Positions 8,759 through 19,294 of a stretch of 64,000 bases of DNA are shown here, piece after piece. The stretch's first letter is position 1; every line of letters begins with the position of its first letter. The position numbers were made by a program, and so were the translations under genes. The DNA is taken from contig CAVRTQ010000031.1 in the NCBI GenBank assembly GCA_963724195.1, positions 62,001 to 126,000 on the forward strand, in the 5' to 3' direction. The DNA comes from Solirubrobacter sp963724195. GTDB lineage: Bacteria; Actinomycetota; Thermoleophilia; Solirubrobacterales; Solirubrobacteraceae. A model generated the notes under the pieces. The model was given only the letters and a program-made list of their open reading frames with translations, ran no database searches and was not told where the DNA came from.

Positions 8759-9655
8759 TTACCCCTCCTCCTTCCGCGGTGAAACGAGCAGCTCGAGCAG
8801 CGCCTTCTGTGCGTGGCGGCGATTCTCGGCCTGGTCCCAGATCCGCTGACGGTCGCCGTACAGGACGGACTCGGTGATCTCCTCGCCCGGGTGGGCCGGG
8901 AGGCAGTGCAGGGCGAACGCGCCGTCATTGGCGTGGTCGAGCAGCTCGTCCGTGATGGCGTAGTGCTGGAGGGCCTCGCGCCGGGCGGCGGCGGAGCTCT
9001 CGTCGTCGCTCATGCTCACCCAGACGTCGGTGTAGACGGCGTCGGCGCCCTTGACGGCTTCGACGGGGTCCTCGAACAACTCCGCGGGTGTATCCGTGAT
9101 CTGGTAGCCGCTCGGCGCCGCGATCCGGACGTTCAGCCCGGCGATCTCGCCGACGACGGCGAGTGAGCGGGCCACGTTGTTGCCGTCGCCGACATACGTG
9201 ATGGTGCGGCCCTTGAGGTCGCCGAGCGCCTCCTTGAGGGTCAGCAGGTCGGCGATCGCCTGGCACGGATGGTGGCCCGGGCTCAGCATGTTCACGACGG
9301 GCACGGACGCGTGCTCGGCCAGGCCGTTGAGCTGGTCCTCGTCGCCCGTGCGCAGGCCGATGACCGCGCTGTGGCGGGAGAGGACGAGCGCCGTGTCCTT
9401 CACGGACTCGCCGCGCGTGAGCTGCATCTCGTCCGGGCGCAGGATCATCGGATGGCCGCCGAGCTCGAACACGCCGGACTCGAACGACGTGCGCGTGCGC
9501 GTCGACGGCTTCTGGAAGATGAGGGCGACCGTGCGGCCTTCGAGGGCCCGCGAGGACCGGGGAGCCTGCTTGAGCGCGGCCGCCCGATGCAGGAGGAGAT
9601 CGAGCCGGTCCGCGTCCAATTCGGCGCCGGTGATGAAGTGTCGGGATGCGGGCAT
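8759..9655 (-). CDS. argF: Ornithine carbamoyltransferase
   Basis: 298 aa from ATG 9655. Forms citrulline from ornithine and carbamoyl phosphate (arginine biosynthesis). The carbamoyl-phosphate motif is FQKPSTRTRTSFE; others are LSPGHHPCQAIADLLTL (HPCQ) and ALHCLPAHPGEEI (HCLP), diagnostic for transcarbamylases, with the ornithine-side DVWVSMSDDE. Length is typical. A longer in-frame extension upstream is low-complexity and rejected. The start overlaps that of the divergent endonuclease/phosphatase-family gene by 10 bp. Confidence 0.95.
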   Translation of the reverse strand: MPASRHFITGAELDADRLDLLLHRAAALKQAPRSSRALEGRTVALIFQKPSTRTRTSFESGVFELGGHPMILRPDEMQLTRGESVKDTALVLSRHSAVIGLRTGDEDQLNGLAEHASVPVVNMLSPGHHPCQAIADLLTLKEALGDLKGRTITYVGDGNNVARSLAVVGEIAGLNVRIAAPSGYQITDTPAELFEDPVEAVKGADAVYTDVWVSMSDDESSAAARREALQHYAITDELLDHANDGAFALHCLPAHPGEEITESVLYGDRQRIWDQAENRRHAQKALLELLVSPRKEEG

Positions 9656-10161
9656 TGAGCTGGAACGTCTACCACGGTCGGAGTCCGAATCCCGCCGGGC
9701 GGTCACAGCTTGGCGACTTCGCCGACGCGCTCGCGGGGTGGGAGTGGGACGTGGCACTGTTGCAGGAGGTGCCGCCCTGGTGGCCTGCGGTGTTGGGTTC
9801 GGCGTGCGGCGCGGTCTCCCGGCAGGTCCTCACGTCACGCAACTTCGGACTGGCGGTTCGCCGCGCTGTGGCGTCGCGCAACCCCGATCTGCTCAAGGCC
9901 AACGGGGGCGGATGCAACGCGCTGCTCGTCCGTGGCGAGGTGTCAGAACACCGTGTCGTTCGTCTGACGTGGTGGCCGGAACGGCGCTGGGCGCACGGCG
10001 TGCGGCTGCGCGGTGGGCTGTGGGTGGTGAACCTGCACGCGTCCACGCACCGTGAGGCGTGGGCGACTTGGGACGTGGAGCGGGGCTGGCTTCCGGGCCT
10101 CGTGCTGGAGCGCGGGCCGCTGTCCGACCACCCGCCGATCCGCGTGACGGTCAGCCTCTGA
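9646..10161 (+). CDS. Endonuclease/exonuclease/phosphatase-family protein, internally shortened
   Basis: 171 aa from ATG 9646. It begins exactly with the first strand of the EEP fold (MRALSWNVYHGR), has the metal-binding Glu in DVALLQEVPPWWP, GGCNALLVRG, and the C-terminal catalytic LSDHPPIRVTV. Between VNLHAST and LSDH only about 30 residues remain, whereas EEP proteins normally have 80-100 there, including the catalytic G-D-x-N motif, which I cannot find. The frame is intact, so this looks like an in-frame internal deletion and the product is probably inactive as a nuclease. Its 3' end overlaps the opposing gene by 11 bp. Confidence 0.7.
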   Translation: MRALSWNVYHGRSPNPAGRSQLGDFADALAGWEWDVALLQEVPPWWPAVLGSACGAVSRQVLTSRNFGLAVRRAVASRNPDLLKANGGGCNALLVRGEVSEHRVVRLTWWPERRWAHGVRLRGGLWVVNLHASTHREAWATWDVERGWLPGLVLERGPLSDHPPIRVTVSL

Positions 10162-10621
10162 GGCCGAATCCGCGCAGCATCAGCATCGCCCGCTCCCCCG
10201 CCGTGCCCGGCTTGGGCAGCACGCCGAGGTCGATCGCGGCGCTGTAGACGTCGTAGAAGGCGCGGACGCGGAAGAACCGCTGCTCCTCGTCGAGTTCCGC
10301 GTAGACGACGGCGTGGACCTCCAGCGCCTTCTTCGTCGGGTGGATGCGGCCGACCTCACCCAGGTGGGTGCCGAGGATGCGGCACGGGTTGGCGACGAAG
10401 GTGCCGTTGCTCAGGCGCTTGCCGGTGGAGTTCACCCGCGCGTCGGGCAGCGCCTTCCAGAGCTGGCGCGCGTGCTTGGCGAGGCGGCGCGTCCCGATCA
10501 GCGGGGACTCGGTGAGCGGGTCCTCGTAGTGCACGTCCGGGTTGCAGATGGATTCGAACCCCTTGGGATCACGGCCGGACCAGGCACGGTCCCAGGCGTC
10601 GAAGAGCTCGTCGAGATCCAC
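10151..10621 (-). CDS. SnoaL-like / nuclear-transport-factor-2-fold protein
   Basis: About 156 aa using GTG 10621 (VDLDELFDAWDRAWSGRDP); an upstream GTG at 10666 would add 15 residues and no strong ribosome site separates the two. The pattern of an N-terminal helix, CNPDVHYEDPLTESPLIGT, and a conical beta-sheet (VHAVVYAELDEEQRFFRVRAFYD) fits the SnoaL-like polyketide-cyclase/ester-hydrolase group. These small proteins are isomerases or ligand-binding proteins; the ligand is unknown. It is divergent from the toxin-antitoxin pair. Confidence 0.75.
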   Translation of the reverse strand: MDLDELFDAWDRAWSGRDPKGFESICNPDVHYEDPLTESPLIGTRRLAKHARQLWKALPDARVNSTGKRLSNGTFVANPCRILGTHLGEVGRIHPTKKALEVHAVVYAELDEEQRFFRVRAFYDVYSAAIDLGVLPKPGTAGERAMLMLRGFGLRG

Positions 10622-10702
10622 CCCGCCATGATGGCTGACCGGGATGCTGGGCGTGCTGCGTGCCACGCGGTCCCGCGTGCTGGCACTGCTAGCATTGCTC
10701 TC

Positions 10703-10945
10703 ATGGCTTCAGTGAGCATCCGAGACCTCGACGACGGCGTGCGCGATCGACTACGTGTGCAGGCTGCTCGCAACGGCCGCTCGATGGAGGCGGAGATCCG
10801 CGCGATCCTCACCGAAGCGGTGAACGAGCCGGAGCCGGCGGACCTGTTCACCGCGCTGCTGGACAGGTTCGGCGCCGCGGGCGGCATCGACCTGCCTGCG
10901 CCCGCGCGTGACGAGTCCGCGCGCGCCGCGGACTTCGCGGCGTGA
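10703..10945 (+). CDS. FitA-like ribbon-helix-helix antitoxin
   Basis: 80 aa from ATG 10703. N-terminal ribbon-helix-helix domain (SVSIRDLDDGVRDRLRVQA, then NGRSMEAEIRAILTEAV) of the FitA/VapB type, with a C-terminal tail (DLFTALLDRFGAAGGIDLP) that normally wraps the toxin. It neutralises the adjacent PIN nuclease and should autoregulate the operon. Its stop overlaps the toxin start by 4 bp, the standard arrangement for these modules. Confidence 0.9.
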   Translation: MASVSIRDLDDGVRDRLRVQAARNGRSMEAEIRAILTEAVNEPEPADLFTALLDRFGAAGGIDLPAPARDESARAADFAA

Positions 10946-11433
10946 TCGTCCTCGACACGAACGTCGTCTCAGAGTTGATGCGGGCGGCGCCGGCCGCCGA
11001 GGTCGTCACATGGCTGCGTGATCAACCTGCCGGTTCGCTGCTGACGACGGCGGTCACGGTCGCGGAGATCCACTACGGGTTGGAGCGGCTACCGAGCGGC
11101 CGACGCGCAACCGAGCTGCGGCGGATCGCCGACGAGACCCTCGGTGCGTTCGCCGGCCAGGTGCTTCCCTTCGACCTGGATGCGGCCAACCGCTACGGCA
11201 CGCTTGTCGCCGAGCGCGAGCGAGCCGGCCGGCCGATGTCCGCTCTCGACGCGCAGATCGCAGCGATCTGCCTCTCGCGTGGCGCTTCCCTCGCCACCCG
11301 CAACGTCAGGGACTTCGCGGAACGGGTGTGGACGTCCTCGATCCCTGGGGGACGTGATTGCCCCTTTTACTGCCCGTCTGACTCGGTGATCACGGACCTC
11401 TGGCGCTTGCGCGGCCTTCCGCGTGGGGGTTAG
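10942..11433 (+). CDS. PIN-domain RNase toxin (FitB/VapC family), 3' end frame-shifted
   Basis: The PIN core is complete: MIVLDTNVVSELMR (first Asp), TAVTVAEIHYGLERLP (Glu), SALDAQIAAICLSRG and LATRNVRDFAE (acidic cluster). After the RNVRDFAE motif the open frame runs into an unlikely tail to 11433. Shifting by one base near 11320 gives GVDVLDPWGT and TGA at 11355-11357, the normal ending of this family. One A missing from a GAAA run would explain it. The intended gene is therefore about 10942-11357. The product cleaves RNA when not bound by the antitoxin. Confidence 0.88.
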   Translation: MIVLDTNVVSELMRAAPAAEVVTWLRDQPAGSLLTTAVTVAEIHYGLERLPSGRRATELRRIADETLGAFAGQVLPFDLDAANRYGTLVAERERAGRPMSALDAQIAAICLSRGASLATRNVRDFAERVWTSSIPGGRDCPFYCPSDSVITDLWRLRGLPRGG

Positions 11434-11436
11434 GGT
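11407..11436 (+). promoter_or_regulatory. Candidate promoter of the secreted-protein array (gene A)
   Basis: TTGCGC (11407-11412), 18 bp spacer, TAGGGT (11431-11436). The -10-like box ends 9 bases before ATG 11446, so the transcript would start almost at the start codon; no ribosome site is visible. The same boxes with the same spacer precede gene E. Confidence 0.45.
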
Positions 11437-11445
11437 CGCCAATAG

Positions 11446-13140
11446 ATGAAGCTTCGTGTGGCGATGCTCGCGGCCGCTGCGAGCCTGGCCGGAGCCGCGC
11501 CCGCTTCGGCCGACACCTTCCGGGTGACCAGCTTCGGAGACACGATCAGCCCTCCGGGCTGCACTCCGAGCACGGCCCCGGCGCTGTTCAACTTCGACTG
11601 CACCACGCTGCGCGGGGCGGTGACTGCCGCCAACGGCACGCCGGCCGAGGACACGATCATGCTCGACAGCGGCACCTACGCGGTGAACGCCTGGGGTGCT
11701 CGTGTTGTCTCAAGACACGGTCGTGTCCGGCGTCGGGGCGAGGAGCACGACGGTCGAAGGCAACGGCAGCGACCGTGTCTTCGCCACCGGCGGCAGCGCG
11801 AACGCCACGCTGGCCTCGATGACGATCCGCGGCGGATTCTCCACGGGCAGCGGAGGCAACATCGCGGTCGCGTCCGGCACCGAGGTGGGTCTGGTCTTCG
11901 CGCGGGTGACCGGCGGCGTCGCGCTCCGGGGCGCCGGCGTACTCAACGAGGGGACCCTGAACGTCGCCAACAGCCTCATCGACGGGAACACCGCGCAGAT
12001 CATCGGCGGAGGCATCGACAACGTCGCGATCGATGGAGCCCCCCGCCGAACTGCTCGTCGGGGAGTCCACCGTCGCGAACAACTACGCCGCGGAGGGGGC
12101 CGGGATCAGCTCGCGCGGCGCAGAACACCGTGAACCTGTTGAACGCCACGATCGCGCGGACACCGGTGGGTCCGGGATCTGGTTCCAGGAGCAGCAGCAG
12201 ACGCAGGTCTTCGGATCGATCCTGGCCGCGAACGCCACGCAGAGTTGCGCCGGCACCGGCACGCTCGCGGGAGCTTCAACGTGGACAGCGGGACTTGCGG
12301 TCTGACCGCCGGCGCGAACCGCGTGAACACCGACCCGTTGATCGCCGGGGCCCTGAGCAACCAGGGTGGGCAGACGGACGTGCTGACCATTCCCGCGAAC
12401 AGCCTCGCCGCTGACTACATCACCCCCTGTGCCCGGGTCGGATGGACCAGCGCGGGTGGTCCGCGGCCGCGGAAGGCGCGTGCGACGCCGGCGCATACGA
12501 CCGCGAGGCCGTCGACCCCGGCGGCGGTGGCGGCGGTGGCGGAGCCGAGCAGCCCCCGCCGCCGCCCCCGCCACGCCCGCCGCCGGCTCAGCCCACGCCA
12601 CAGCCGACCCCGACACCCGTGGCGAACCAGACCGTCGTGGCCGCGGAGATCAAGGGCACGGTGAAGGTGCAGCTCAAGGGCACGAAGACGTTCGTCGATC
12701 TCGACGCAACTCGGGGCATCCCGATGGGTTCGACGATCGACACGCGAAAAGGCCGGGTCGAGCTGACTTCGGTGCCCAAGGCCGGCGCTCCCCCCGAGAA
12801 GGCGCAGTTCTATGACGGATTGTTCAAGGTGACGCAGTCCAAGGGCATCACGATCCTCACGCTGACGGAGGTGCTCGACTGCTCGAAGGGCAAGGGCGCC
12901 TCGGCCTCGCAGAAGAAGCCCAAGAAGCGCAAGCTCTGGGGCGACGGCAAGGGCGCGTTCCGGACCGCGGGCAAGTACAGCGCCGCGACCGTGCGCGGTA
13001 CGCGGTGGCTCGTCGAGGACACCTGCACGACGACCACGACCAAGGTGGAAGTGGGCAGCGTGACCGTCGAGGACAGGGTCAAGAAGCTGAAGAAGGTCAT
13101 CCGCGCCGGCAAGCGCTACGTCGCCAGGGCGAAGAAGTAG
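11446..13140 (+). CDS. Array gene A: secreted beta-helix protein with FecR-like C-terminus (frame broken)
   Basis: Starts at ATG 11446 with a signal peptide (MKLRVAMLAAAASLAG...ASA) then FRVTSFGDT and CTTLRGAVTAANGTP, the cap motif of beta-helix proteins with CSLR-type N-termini. Short repeats follow (SMTIRGGFSTGSGGNI, NVANSLIDGNTAQIIGGGI, STVANNYAAEGAGI), typical right-handed beta-helix rungs. After a Gly/Pro/Thr linker comes the FecR-like module: TKTFVDLDATRGIPMGSTID, TRKGRVELTS, KLWGDGKGAFRTAGKYSAAT, VRGTRWLVEDTC. Five frame changes are inferred near 11690, 12040 (within CCCCCC), 12115, 12265 and 12440. Its stop overlaps the gene B start by one base. Confidence 0.75.
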
Positions 13141-15055
13141 TGCGACGGCTCGCAATCGCGGTGTTCGGTGCGCTGGCGTTCGGCGCGGCGCCCGCGCACG
13201 CCGCCACGTTCCAGGTGAACACGACCGCGGACAGCGCCGTCTGCAACGCGGTCACGTGCTCGTTGCGCGGCGCGTTGGGCCGCGCAGGGCAACGGGTTGC
13301 CCGAGGTCGACGTCATCAACGTGCCGGCCGGGCGTGTACGCGGTCCCGGAGCTGTCCACTGCGCTCGGCGTCGCGCCGGATCACGATCGTCGGCGCCGGG
13401 CGCGAACGCACGTTCATCCAGCCGTCCGGGACGACTCGCGTGTTCAAGCTGACGCCGCAGTCGGGCCTGACGCTGCGCGGCGTGACGGTGCGCGGCGGGC
13501 GGCCGGCGACGCGGCCGGGCGGCAACATCTGGGTCGCGAGCGCGGCGTCGCTCACGCTCGACGGCGTGCGCGTGACCGACGGCCAGGCGCCCGGTGGCGG
13601 CGGGATCGGCGGCCGTGCCGGCTCGCGACCGCCGATCACGATCGCGCGCAGCCTGATCGACACGCAACGCCGCCACCGGCATCGGGCGGCGGCGGCGGGA
13701 TCTGCGCTGCCAGGCGCAGACGAGCCCGACGCCGCTGACGATCACGGACTCGACGATCGCGTACAACGACGCTGCCGCCGGCGGCGGGATCGCGACGACA
13801 ACTCGCCGGCGGCCTGGAACCGCCGCACTAGCTTGCGCGGCGTGACGATCGCGTACAACACCGCCCGCCAGCCAGGGCGGGGTCGGCGGCATCCAGGCGA
13901 CCGGTCCGCGGCCACATCCAGGGCTCGTCATCGCCGGCAACACGGCGGCGTTCGAACACGCGGTCGGCAACGGTCGCCGTCCCGGCCAACTGCCGATCAG
14001 GCGGCGCCGTCGACCGACCAGGGCGGCAACGTCGAGGACCAGAACCAGTGCGGCCGAGCCGCGAGCCTGCGCACGACGAACCCGCAGCTCGCGACGACGC
14101 TCGACGCCTCGCAGCCGCCGGTGCTGGCCATCCCGGCGACGAGCCCCGCCGTCGACTTCGCCGACTGCGGCGGCCGCACGCTCGATCAGCGCGGCGTGCC
14201 GCGTCCCCAGGGCGCGCTGCTGCGACGCCGGCGCGTACGAGTTCAACCCCGCCCCGGACACGTCCATCGCCGGCGCCGCGCCGCCGTTCACGTTCAGCGC
14301 GACCGATGCCGGGTCGACGTTCGAGTGCTCGCTCGACGGTGCGCCGTTCACGCCGTGCGCGTCGCCGCTTCGACCCAGGCGCCGCGCCCGGGTCCCACAC
14401 GCTCGCGGTGCGCGCGGTCGACCCGCAGGGCCAAGCCGACGGGACCCCGGCCACGGTGACGTTCACCGTCGCCGCCCCGACGACCCCGACGCCCACGCCC
14501 GACGCCGACGCCCGACGCCGACGCCGACCGCGACTCCGGTGGTGAACCGGACGATCGTCGTCGGCCCCGCGCGCGGGACGGTGAAGGTGAAGGTCCCCGG
14601 CTCCAAGCGCTACGTGGAGCTCGACAGCACGATCGGCATCCCGGTCGGGTCGAGCGTGGACACCCGCAAGGGGCGCGTGACGCTCACGTCGATCCCGAAG
14701 GCGGGCGCCGCCGCCGCAGACCGCCGTCTTCTTCGACGGGCTGTTCAGGGTCACGCAGTCGAAGGGCATCACGAACCTCACGCTCACCGAGCAGCTCGCG
14801 GCCTGTCCGAAGAAGGGCCGCGCGAGCGCCGCCGCGAAGAAGGCCAAGCAGCGCCGGTTGTGGGGCGACGGGAAGGGCGCGTTCCGCACGTCCGGCAAGT
14901 ACAGCGCCGCGACCGTCCGCGGCACGAAGTGGCTGGTGCAGGACTCGTGCGCCGGGACGCTCACCCGCGTCACGCAGGGCTCCGTCAGTGTCCGCCACCG
15001 CAACCGCACGATCATCGTGCGCGCGGGCAAGCGCTACCTGGCGAAGCCGCGATGA
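13140..15055 (+). CDS. Array gene B: secreted beta-helix protein with FecR-like C-terminus (frame broken)
   Basis: GTG 13140 sits inside the previous stop (TAGTG). Signal peptide VRRLAIAVFGALAFGAAPAHA, then FQVNTTADSAVCNAVTCSLR. Beta-helix rungs include RTFIQPSGTTRVFKLTPQS, GLTLRGVTVRGGRPAT and SLTLDGVRVTDGQAPGGGG. A domain with FTFSATDAGSTFECSLDGAPF-like sequence (about 14290-14460) is an Ig-like unit of the type repeated in gene E. The C-terminus is the FecR-like module (YVELDSTIGIPVGSSVD, LWGDGKGAFRTSGKYSAATV). Frame changes near 13290, several between 13670 and 13860, near 14215-14380, 14500 and 14715 (GCC repeat). The stop overlaps gene C by 4 bp. Confidence 0.7.
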
Positions 15056-16785
15056 GACGCGCGCTGCTGGCACGTCGCGTTCGTGCTCGCGCTCGCCGCG
15101 CCCGCGTCCGCGGCGGACATTCAACGTCACGACGACGGCCGACGGCCGGCGGCCGGTGCACTGCCGGTCGGCGGGACGCAGTGCACGCTCCGCGCCGCGC
15201 TCGCACGTCCAGCGCGTCGACCGAGCCGCCGACACGATCACCGTGCCGGCGGGGACGTACCGGCTCAATGGCGAGCTGGGCGAGCTCCCCGTCGACGGCC
15301 AGGTCACGATCACGGGCGCCGGGGCCGGGCAGACACGGATCGAGAGCGCGGGCACCACGCGCGTGTTCAGCGTCACCGGCCAGGAGAACCGGTTCATCGG
15401 CCTCACGATCGCCGGCGGTCGCGAGCTCTTCGACACCGGGGGGAACGTGATCATGGGTCACGGCGCCGACCCTCGAACTCGACCACGTGCGCATCACGGA
15501 CGGGATCGCTGCCCGCGGCGGCGGCATCGCCACGGGTGGCGGCGGCAGCCTGATCGTCAGGCACAGCCTGATCGACAACAACGAGGCGCGATTCACCGGG
15601 CAGGTGCCGTCCTCCGGCGACGGCGGCGGGCTGCTCATGACCTCGACGGACAACCCGCAGACGCTCGAGGTGTCCGACACGACGATCGCGTTCAACCGGG
15701 CGTCCCGCGGCGCGGGCGTGCTGGCCGAACGGCAGGACGGCAACGAGACGACCCTCCGCGGGTGACGATCGCCGACAACGCGGCGACCGGCGCGCGCGGC
15801 GGCGGCCTGACGATCCTCGACCTGGAGTTCGTGCTGATCGAGGACTCGATCATCGCCCGCAACACGGGCAACATCGGGTCCGCCGCGGTGGTCATCGCAC
15901 CCTCGAACTGCAGCGTCATCCTGCCCTCCACCGGCGGCGGCAACGTCGAGTCCGGAGACCGATTGCGGCCTCGAGCGGAAGAACACGACCGGTGGGCTCG
16001 CGACCGCGCTCGCCGACAACGGCGGACAGACGCCGACGCTCGCGCTGCCATGGACGAGTGACGTGCACGACTTCGCCGGCGCGTGCACGGGCACCGACCA
16101 GCGGGACGTCGCCCGTCCGCAGGGCGCGGGCTGCGACCCGGGCGCGTACGAGGCCACGCCGCCACCGCCGCCCGTGGTGGAGCCGACGCCGACGCCGACG
16201 CCGATCGCCATCCCGACGACGGTCCCGACCCCCACTCCGACGGTCACTCCGGGGCCGACGCCCGTGACCAACCAGACGATCGTCGTCGCGCCCGCGCGCG
16301 GCACGGTCCTGGTGAAGGTGCCCGGGGCGAAGGCGTTCGCGAAGCTGGACGTCACGCGGGGCATCCCGGTCGGCTCGACCGTGGACGCGCGCAAGGGCCG
16401 CGTCACGCTCACGTCGATCCCCAAGCCGGGCGCGCCACCGGAGACCGCCACGTTCTACGACGGGATCTTCAAGGTCACGCAGTCGCGCGGGATCACCAAC
16501 CTGACGCTGGTCGAGGAGCTCGCCCGCTGCCCGAGGCAGGGTCGGGCGAGCGCGGCGGCCAAGAAGAAGTCGCGCAAGCTGTGGGGTGACGGCAAGGGCT
16601 CCTTCCGCACGACCGGCAAGTACAGCGCGGCGACCGTGCGCGGCACGAAGTGGCTGGTGCAGGACTCGTGCGCCGGGACGCTCACCCGGGTCACGCAGGG
16701 CAGCGTCACCGTGCGGCGCACGGGCGGCGGAGCGTCGCGGATCGTCCGCGCCGGAAAGCGTCTCTTGATACGACCTAGCCGGTAG
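15052..16785 (+). CDS. Array gene C: secreted beta-helix protein with FecR-like C-terminus (frame broken)
   Basis: ATG 15052 overlaps the gene B stop (ATGA). A signal peptide is recovered when one early indel is corrected (MRRALLA...FVLALAAPASAAD). Then TITVPAGTYRLNGELGELPV, VTITGAGAGQTRIESAGTTR, LEVSDTTIAFNRASRGAGV and VLIEDSIIARNTGNIGS form beta-helix rungs. A (P-T)n linker (PTPTPTPIAIPTTVPTPTPT) leads to the FecR-like module (AFAKLDVTRGIPVGSTVD, KLWGDGKGSFRTTGKYSAAT). No Ig-like repeat is seen. Frame changes near 15080, 15115, 15200, 15465, 15760 and 15955. A, B and C overlap and form one probable transcription unit. Confidence 0.72.
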
Positions 16786-16787
16786 AA

Positions 16788-16817
16788 CTGGCGAATACGG
16801 GTGCGGGCCGTTAGCCT
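16788..16817 (+). promoter_or_regulatory. Candidate promoter of array gene D
   Basis: CTGGCG (16788-16793), 18 bp, TAGCCT (16812-16817), a weaker version of the boxes before genes A and E. Unlike those, a good ribosome site, AAGGAGG (16824-16830), lies downstream, 9 bases before ATG 16840. Confidence 0.3.
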
Positions 16818-16855
16818 CGCTGCAAGGAGGCGGTTGTAGATGCGAGTGGACACGG

Positions 16856-19247
16856 ATGTTGCTGGTCACGGTGGTGGCGCTGTTCGCGCTCACTCCGGCG
16901 GCGTTGGCGAACACGTACCGCGTGACCGGGACGGGTGACGAGAACGGCGCGATCTGCTTTGCCGACGTCTGCCCGACGTTGCGCGCGGCGGTCGAAGCCG
17001 CCGCCAGCCCTGGAGGCCCGCACACGATCTCGCTGCCCGCCGGGACGTACCAGCTCACGCAGCGCCAGCTGCTCCTGAACTCGGACGTGACGATCGCCGG
17101 CGCCGGCGCCCGCACCACGGCGATCCGCGGCAACCCGGAGGCGTTTCGCGTGGTCGAGGTGACGGCGGGACGGACGGTCGCGATCAACGGCGTGACGCTG
17201 CGGGACGGCCGCGCCACCGACGAGAACACGCCGACGTTCTTCGCCGGCGGTGTGGTGCTCAACCACGGCTCCCTGACGCTCGACCGCGTGCGCGTCACCG
17301 GCGGCAGCGCATCGAGCGGCGGCGGCGTCGCCAACACCGGCGGGACGCTCGTCGTGGAGCGCAGCCTGATCGACAACAACGCCGCGAACATCGGTGGCGC
17401 GGACTCCGGCGGGCTCCTGAACTTCGCCGGCGGCAGGGTCACCGTCCGCAACACGACGATCGCGTTCAACCAGGCCCTTCCCGGCAAGAGCGGCGGCTAC
17501 CTCTCGTGGGGAGGCCCTGGCAACACCGCCCTGTTCGAGTTCGTCACCCTCGCCCACAACACCGGCGGCGGGCTGAACTACTCGTCCGGCGACACGCTGC
17601 AGTTGCGCGGATCGATCGTCGCGAACAACATCGGCGGCAACTGCCTCACCGCTCCGCAGTCGCTCGGCAACAACGTGGAGACCAGCGACGACTGCCTGCT
17701 CGAGCAGCGCGGCGCCGGCAACGCGGTCGAGGACGAGCTCGAGAACCGCGGCGGCGACACGGACGTGCTCGCTCGGTGCCGGGCAGCGCGGCGGCTCGAC
17801 CTCATCCCGGCCGGCCAGTGCCTACCGACGGATCAGCGCGGCATTGCGCGTCCGATCGGTCCGGCCTGCGACGCCGGCGCGTTCGAGGCAGGCACGGCGC
17901 CGGTGACGATCACGTCGCCCGCGCCGGACTCGACCACGGAGGCCGCGACGGTCGAGCTGCGCGGCACGGCGGAGCCGAACGCGTCCGTGACCGTGTACCG
18001 GAACGGCGCGTCGGTCGGGCAGACGAGCGCAGACGGCCAGGGCGCAGTGGGCCGGTCACGGTGAACCTCGAGCCCGGCGAGCAGACGTTCGAGGTGGAAG
18101 CGCCGGGCGTGCCGCGCGCGTCGGTGCGCGTGGTCCGCACGGTGAGCACGACCATCACCGCGCCGGCGGCCGATACCTACACGAATGCGGCCACGCTGGA
18201 CTTCGCCGGCACGGCGACGCCGGGCGTCGGAGTGGACCTCTACCGCGGAACGACCCTCATCGAGGAGAGCGGAGCGGACAACACCGGCGCATGGTCGTTC
18301 GAGGACATCGAGCTGGGCGCTGAGGGCGAGTACAGCTACCGCGTCGAAGTCGGCGGGCAGTCCGCGACCGTGCGCGTCGTCGTGGACCGCACCCAGCCCG
18401 CTCCGGCGGTCGCCGCACCTGCGACCGAGCCCGAGGCGGCGACCCTCACGTTCGGAGCTGCGGCCGAGCCGACCGCCTCGTTCGCGTGCCGCCTCGAAGG
18501 TCCCGGTCGCGGTCCCGGAGTTCGCGCCGTGCAGCTCGCCGGCGCGCTACGAGCGACTGACGGCCGGCGCGTACCGATTCACGGTCCGCGCCGTCGACGC
18601 GGCCGGGAACACCGCCGACTCCGCGCCGCAGGAGTTCACGATCGCGGGTACGCCGCCGGTCGTCGTGCCGGAGACGAGCGCGACACCGACCCCCACCCCG
18701 CGTCCCGACGGAGACCCCGGCGCCGCAGCCGGACGTCGGCGAGAGCGTCGTGATCCGGCCGACGGCCGGCCGGGTGTTCATCCAACTCCCCGGATCGAGC
18801 CAGTTCGTGGTGCTCCCGTCGATCGGCGAGATCCCGCTCGGGGCGACGATCGACACCAGGAACGGGCGGATCCAGCTGCGCTTCGAGACCGAGGACGGCA
18901 AGGTCCAGACCGCGACGTTCTACGGCGGCATCTTCCAGATCCGCCAGGTGGGCAAGATCCTCGACCTCAAGCTCACGGAACCGCTGGCCGCCTGCCCGAA
19001 GAAGGGCAAGGCCGCGGCCGCGCAGACCAAGAAGGCGAAGAAGCGCAAGTTGTGGGGCGACGGCAAGGGCTCGTTCCGGACCACGGGCAAGTACAGCGCC
19101 GCCACCGTGCGCGGCACGAAGTGGCTCGTGGAGGACTCCTGCGCCGGAACGCTCACGCGCGTCACCATCGGCGTGGTGGCGGTTCGCGCCGGAAAGAAGA
19201 CCGTGCTCGTCCGGGCCGGGAAGCGGTACCTGGCCAAGCCGCGCTAA
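16856..19247 (+). CDS. Array gene D: secreted beta-helix and Ig-like protein with FecR-like C-terminus (frame broken)
   Basis: The frame starts at ATG 16856 (MLLVTVVALFALTPAALANT signal peptide), but the AAGGAGG site fits ATG 16840, one frame away, so an indel near the start is likely. TLRAAVEAAASPGGPHTISL and DVTIAGAGARTTAIRGNP open a complete beta-helix domain to about 17890. Two Ig-like units follow (VTITSPAPDSTTEAATVELR; TTITAPAADTYTNAATLDFA), then a third using FTVRAVDAAGNTADS, a linker, and the FecR-like module (FVVLPSIGEIPLGATIDTRN; KLWGDGKGSFRTTGKYSAAT). Frame changes near 18050, 18505 and 18715. The beta-helix half is intact. Confidence 0.75.
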
Positions 19248-19258
19248 CTGCTGCCCAC

Positions 19259-19288
19259 TTGTCCGGCACCTGACGTTGCGGTTAGGGT
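19259..19288 (+). promoter_or_regulatory. Candidate promoter of array gene E
   Basis: TTGTCC (19259-19264), 18 bp, TAGGGT (19283-19288). The boxes and spacer match those before gene A. The start codon GTG 19295 is only 6 bases beyond the -10-like box, so transcription would begin at or next to it (leaderless). Confidence 0.45.
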
Positions 19289-19294
19289 CGGTCG

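Noticed and set aside
10942..11433. C-terminal extension of the PIN toxin to 11433
   Set aside because: The normal family ending (DPWGT) is encoded one frame over and stops at 11357; the extension also runs into the promoter of array gene A.
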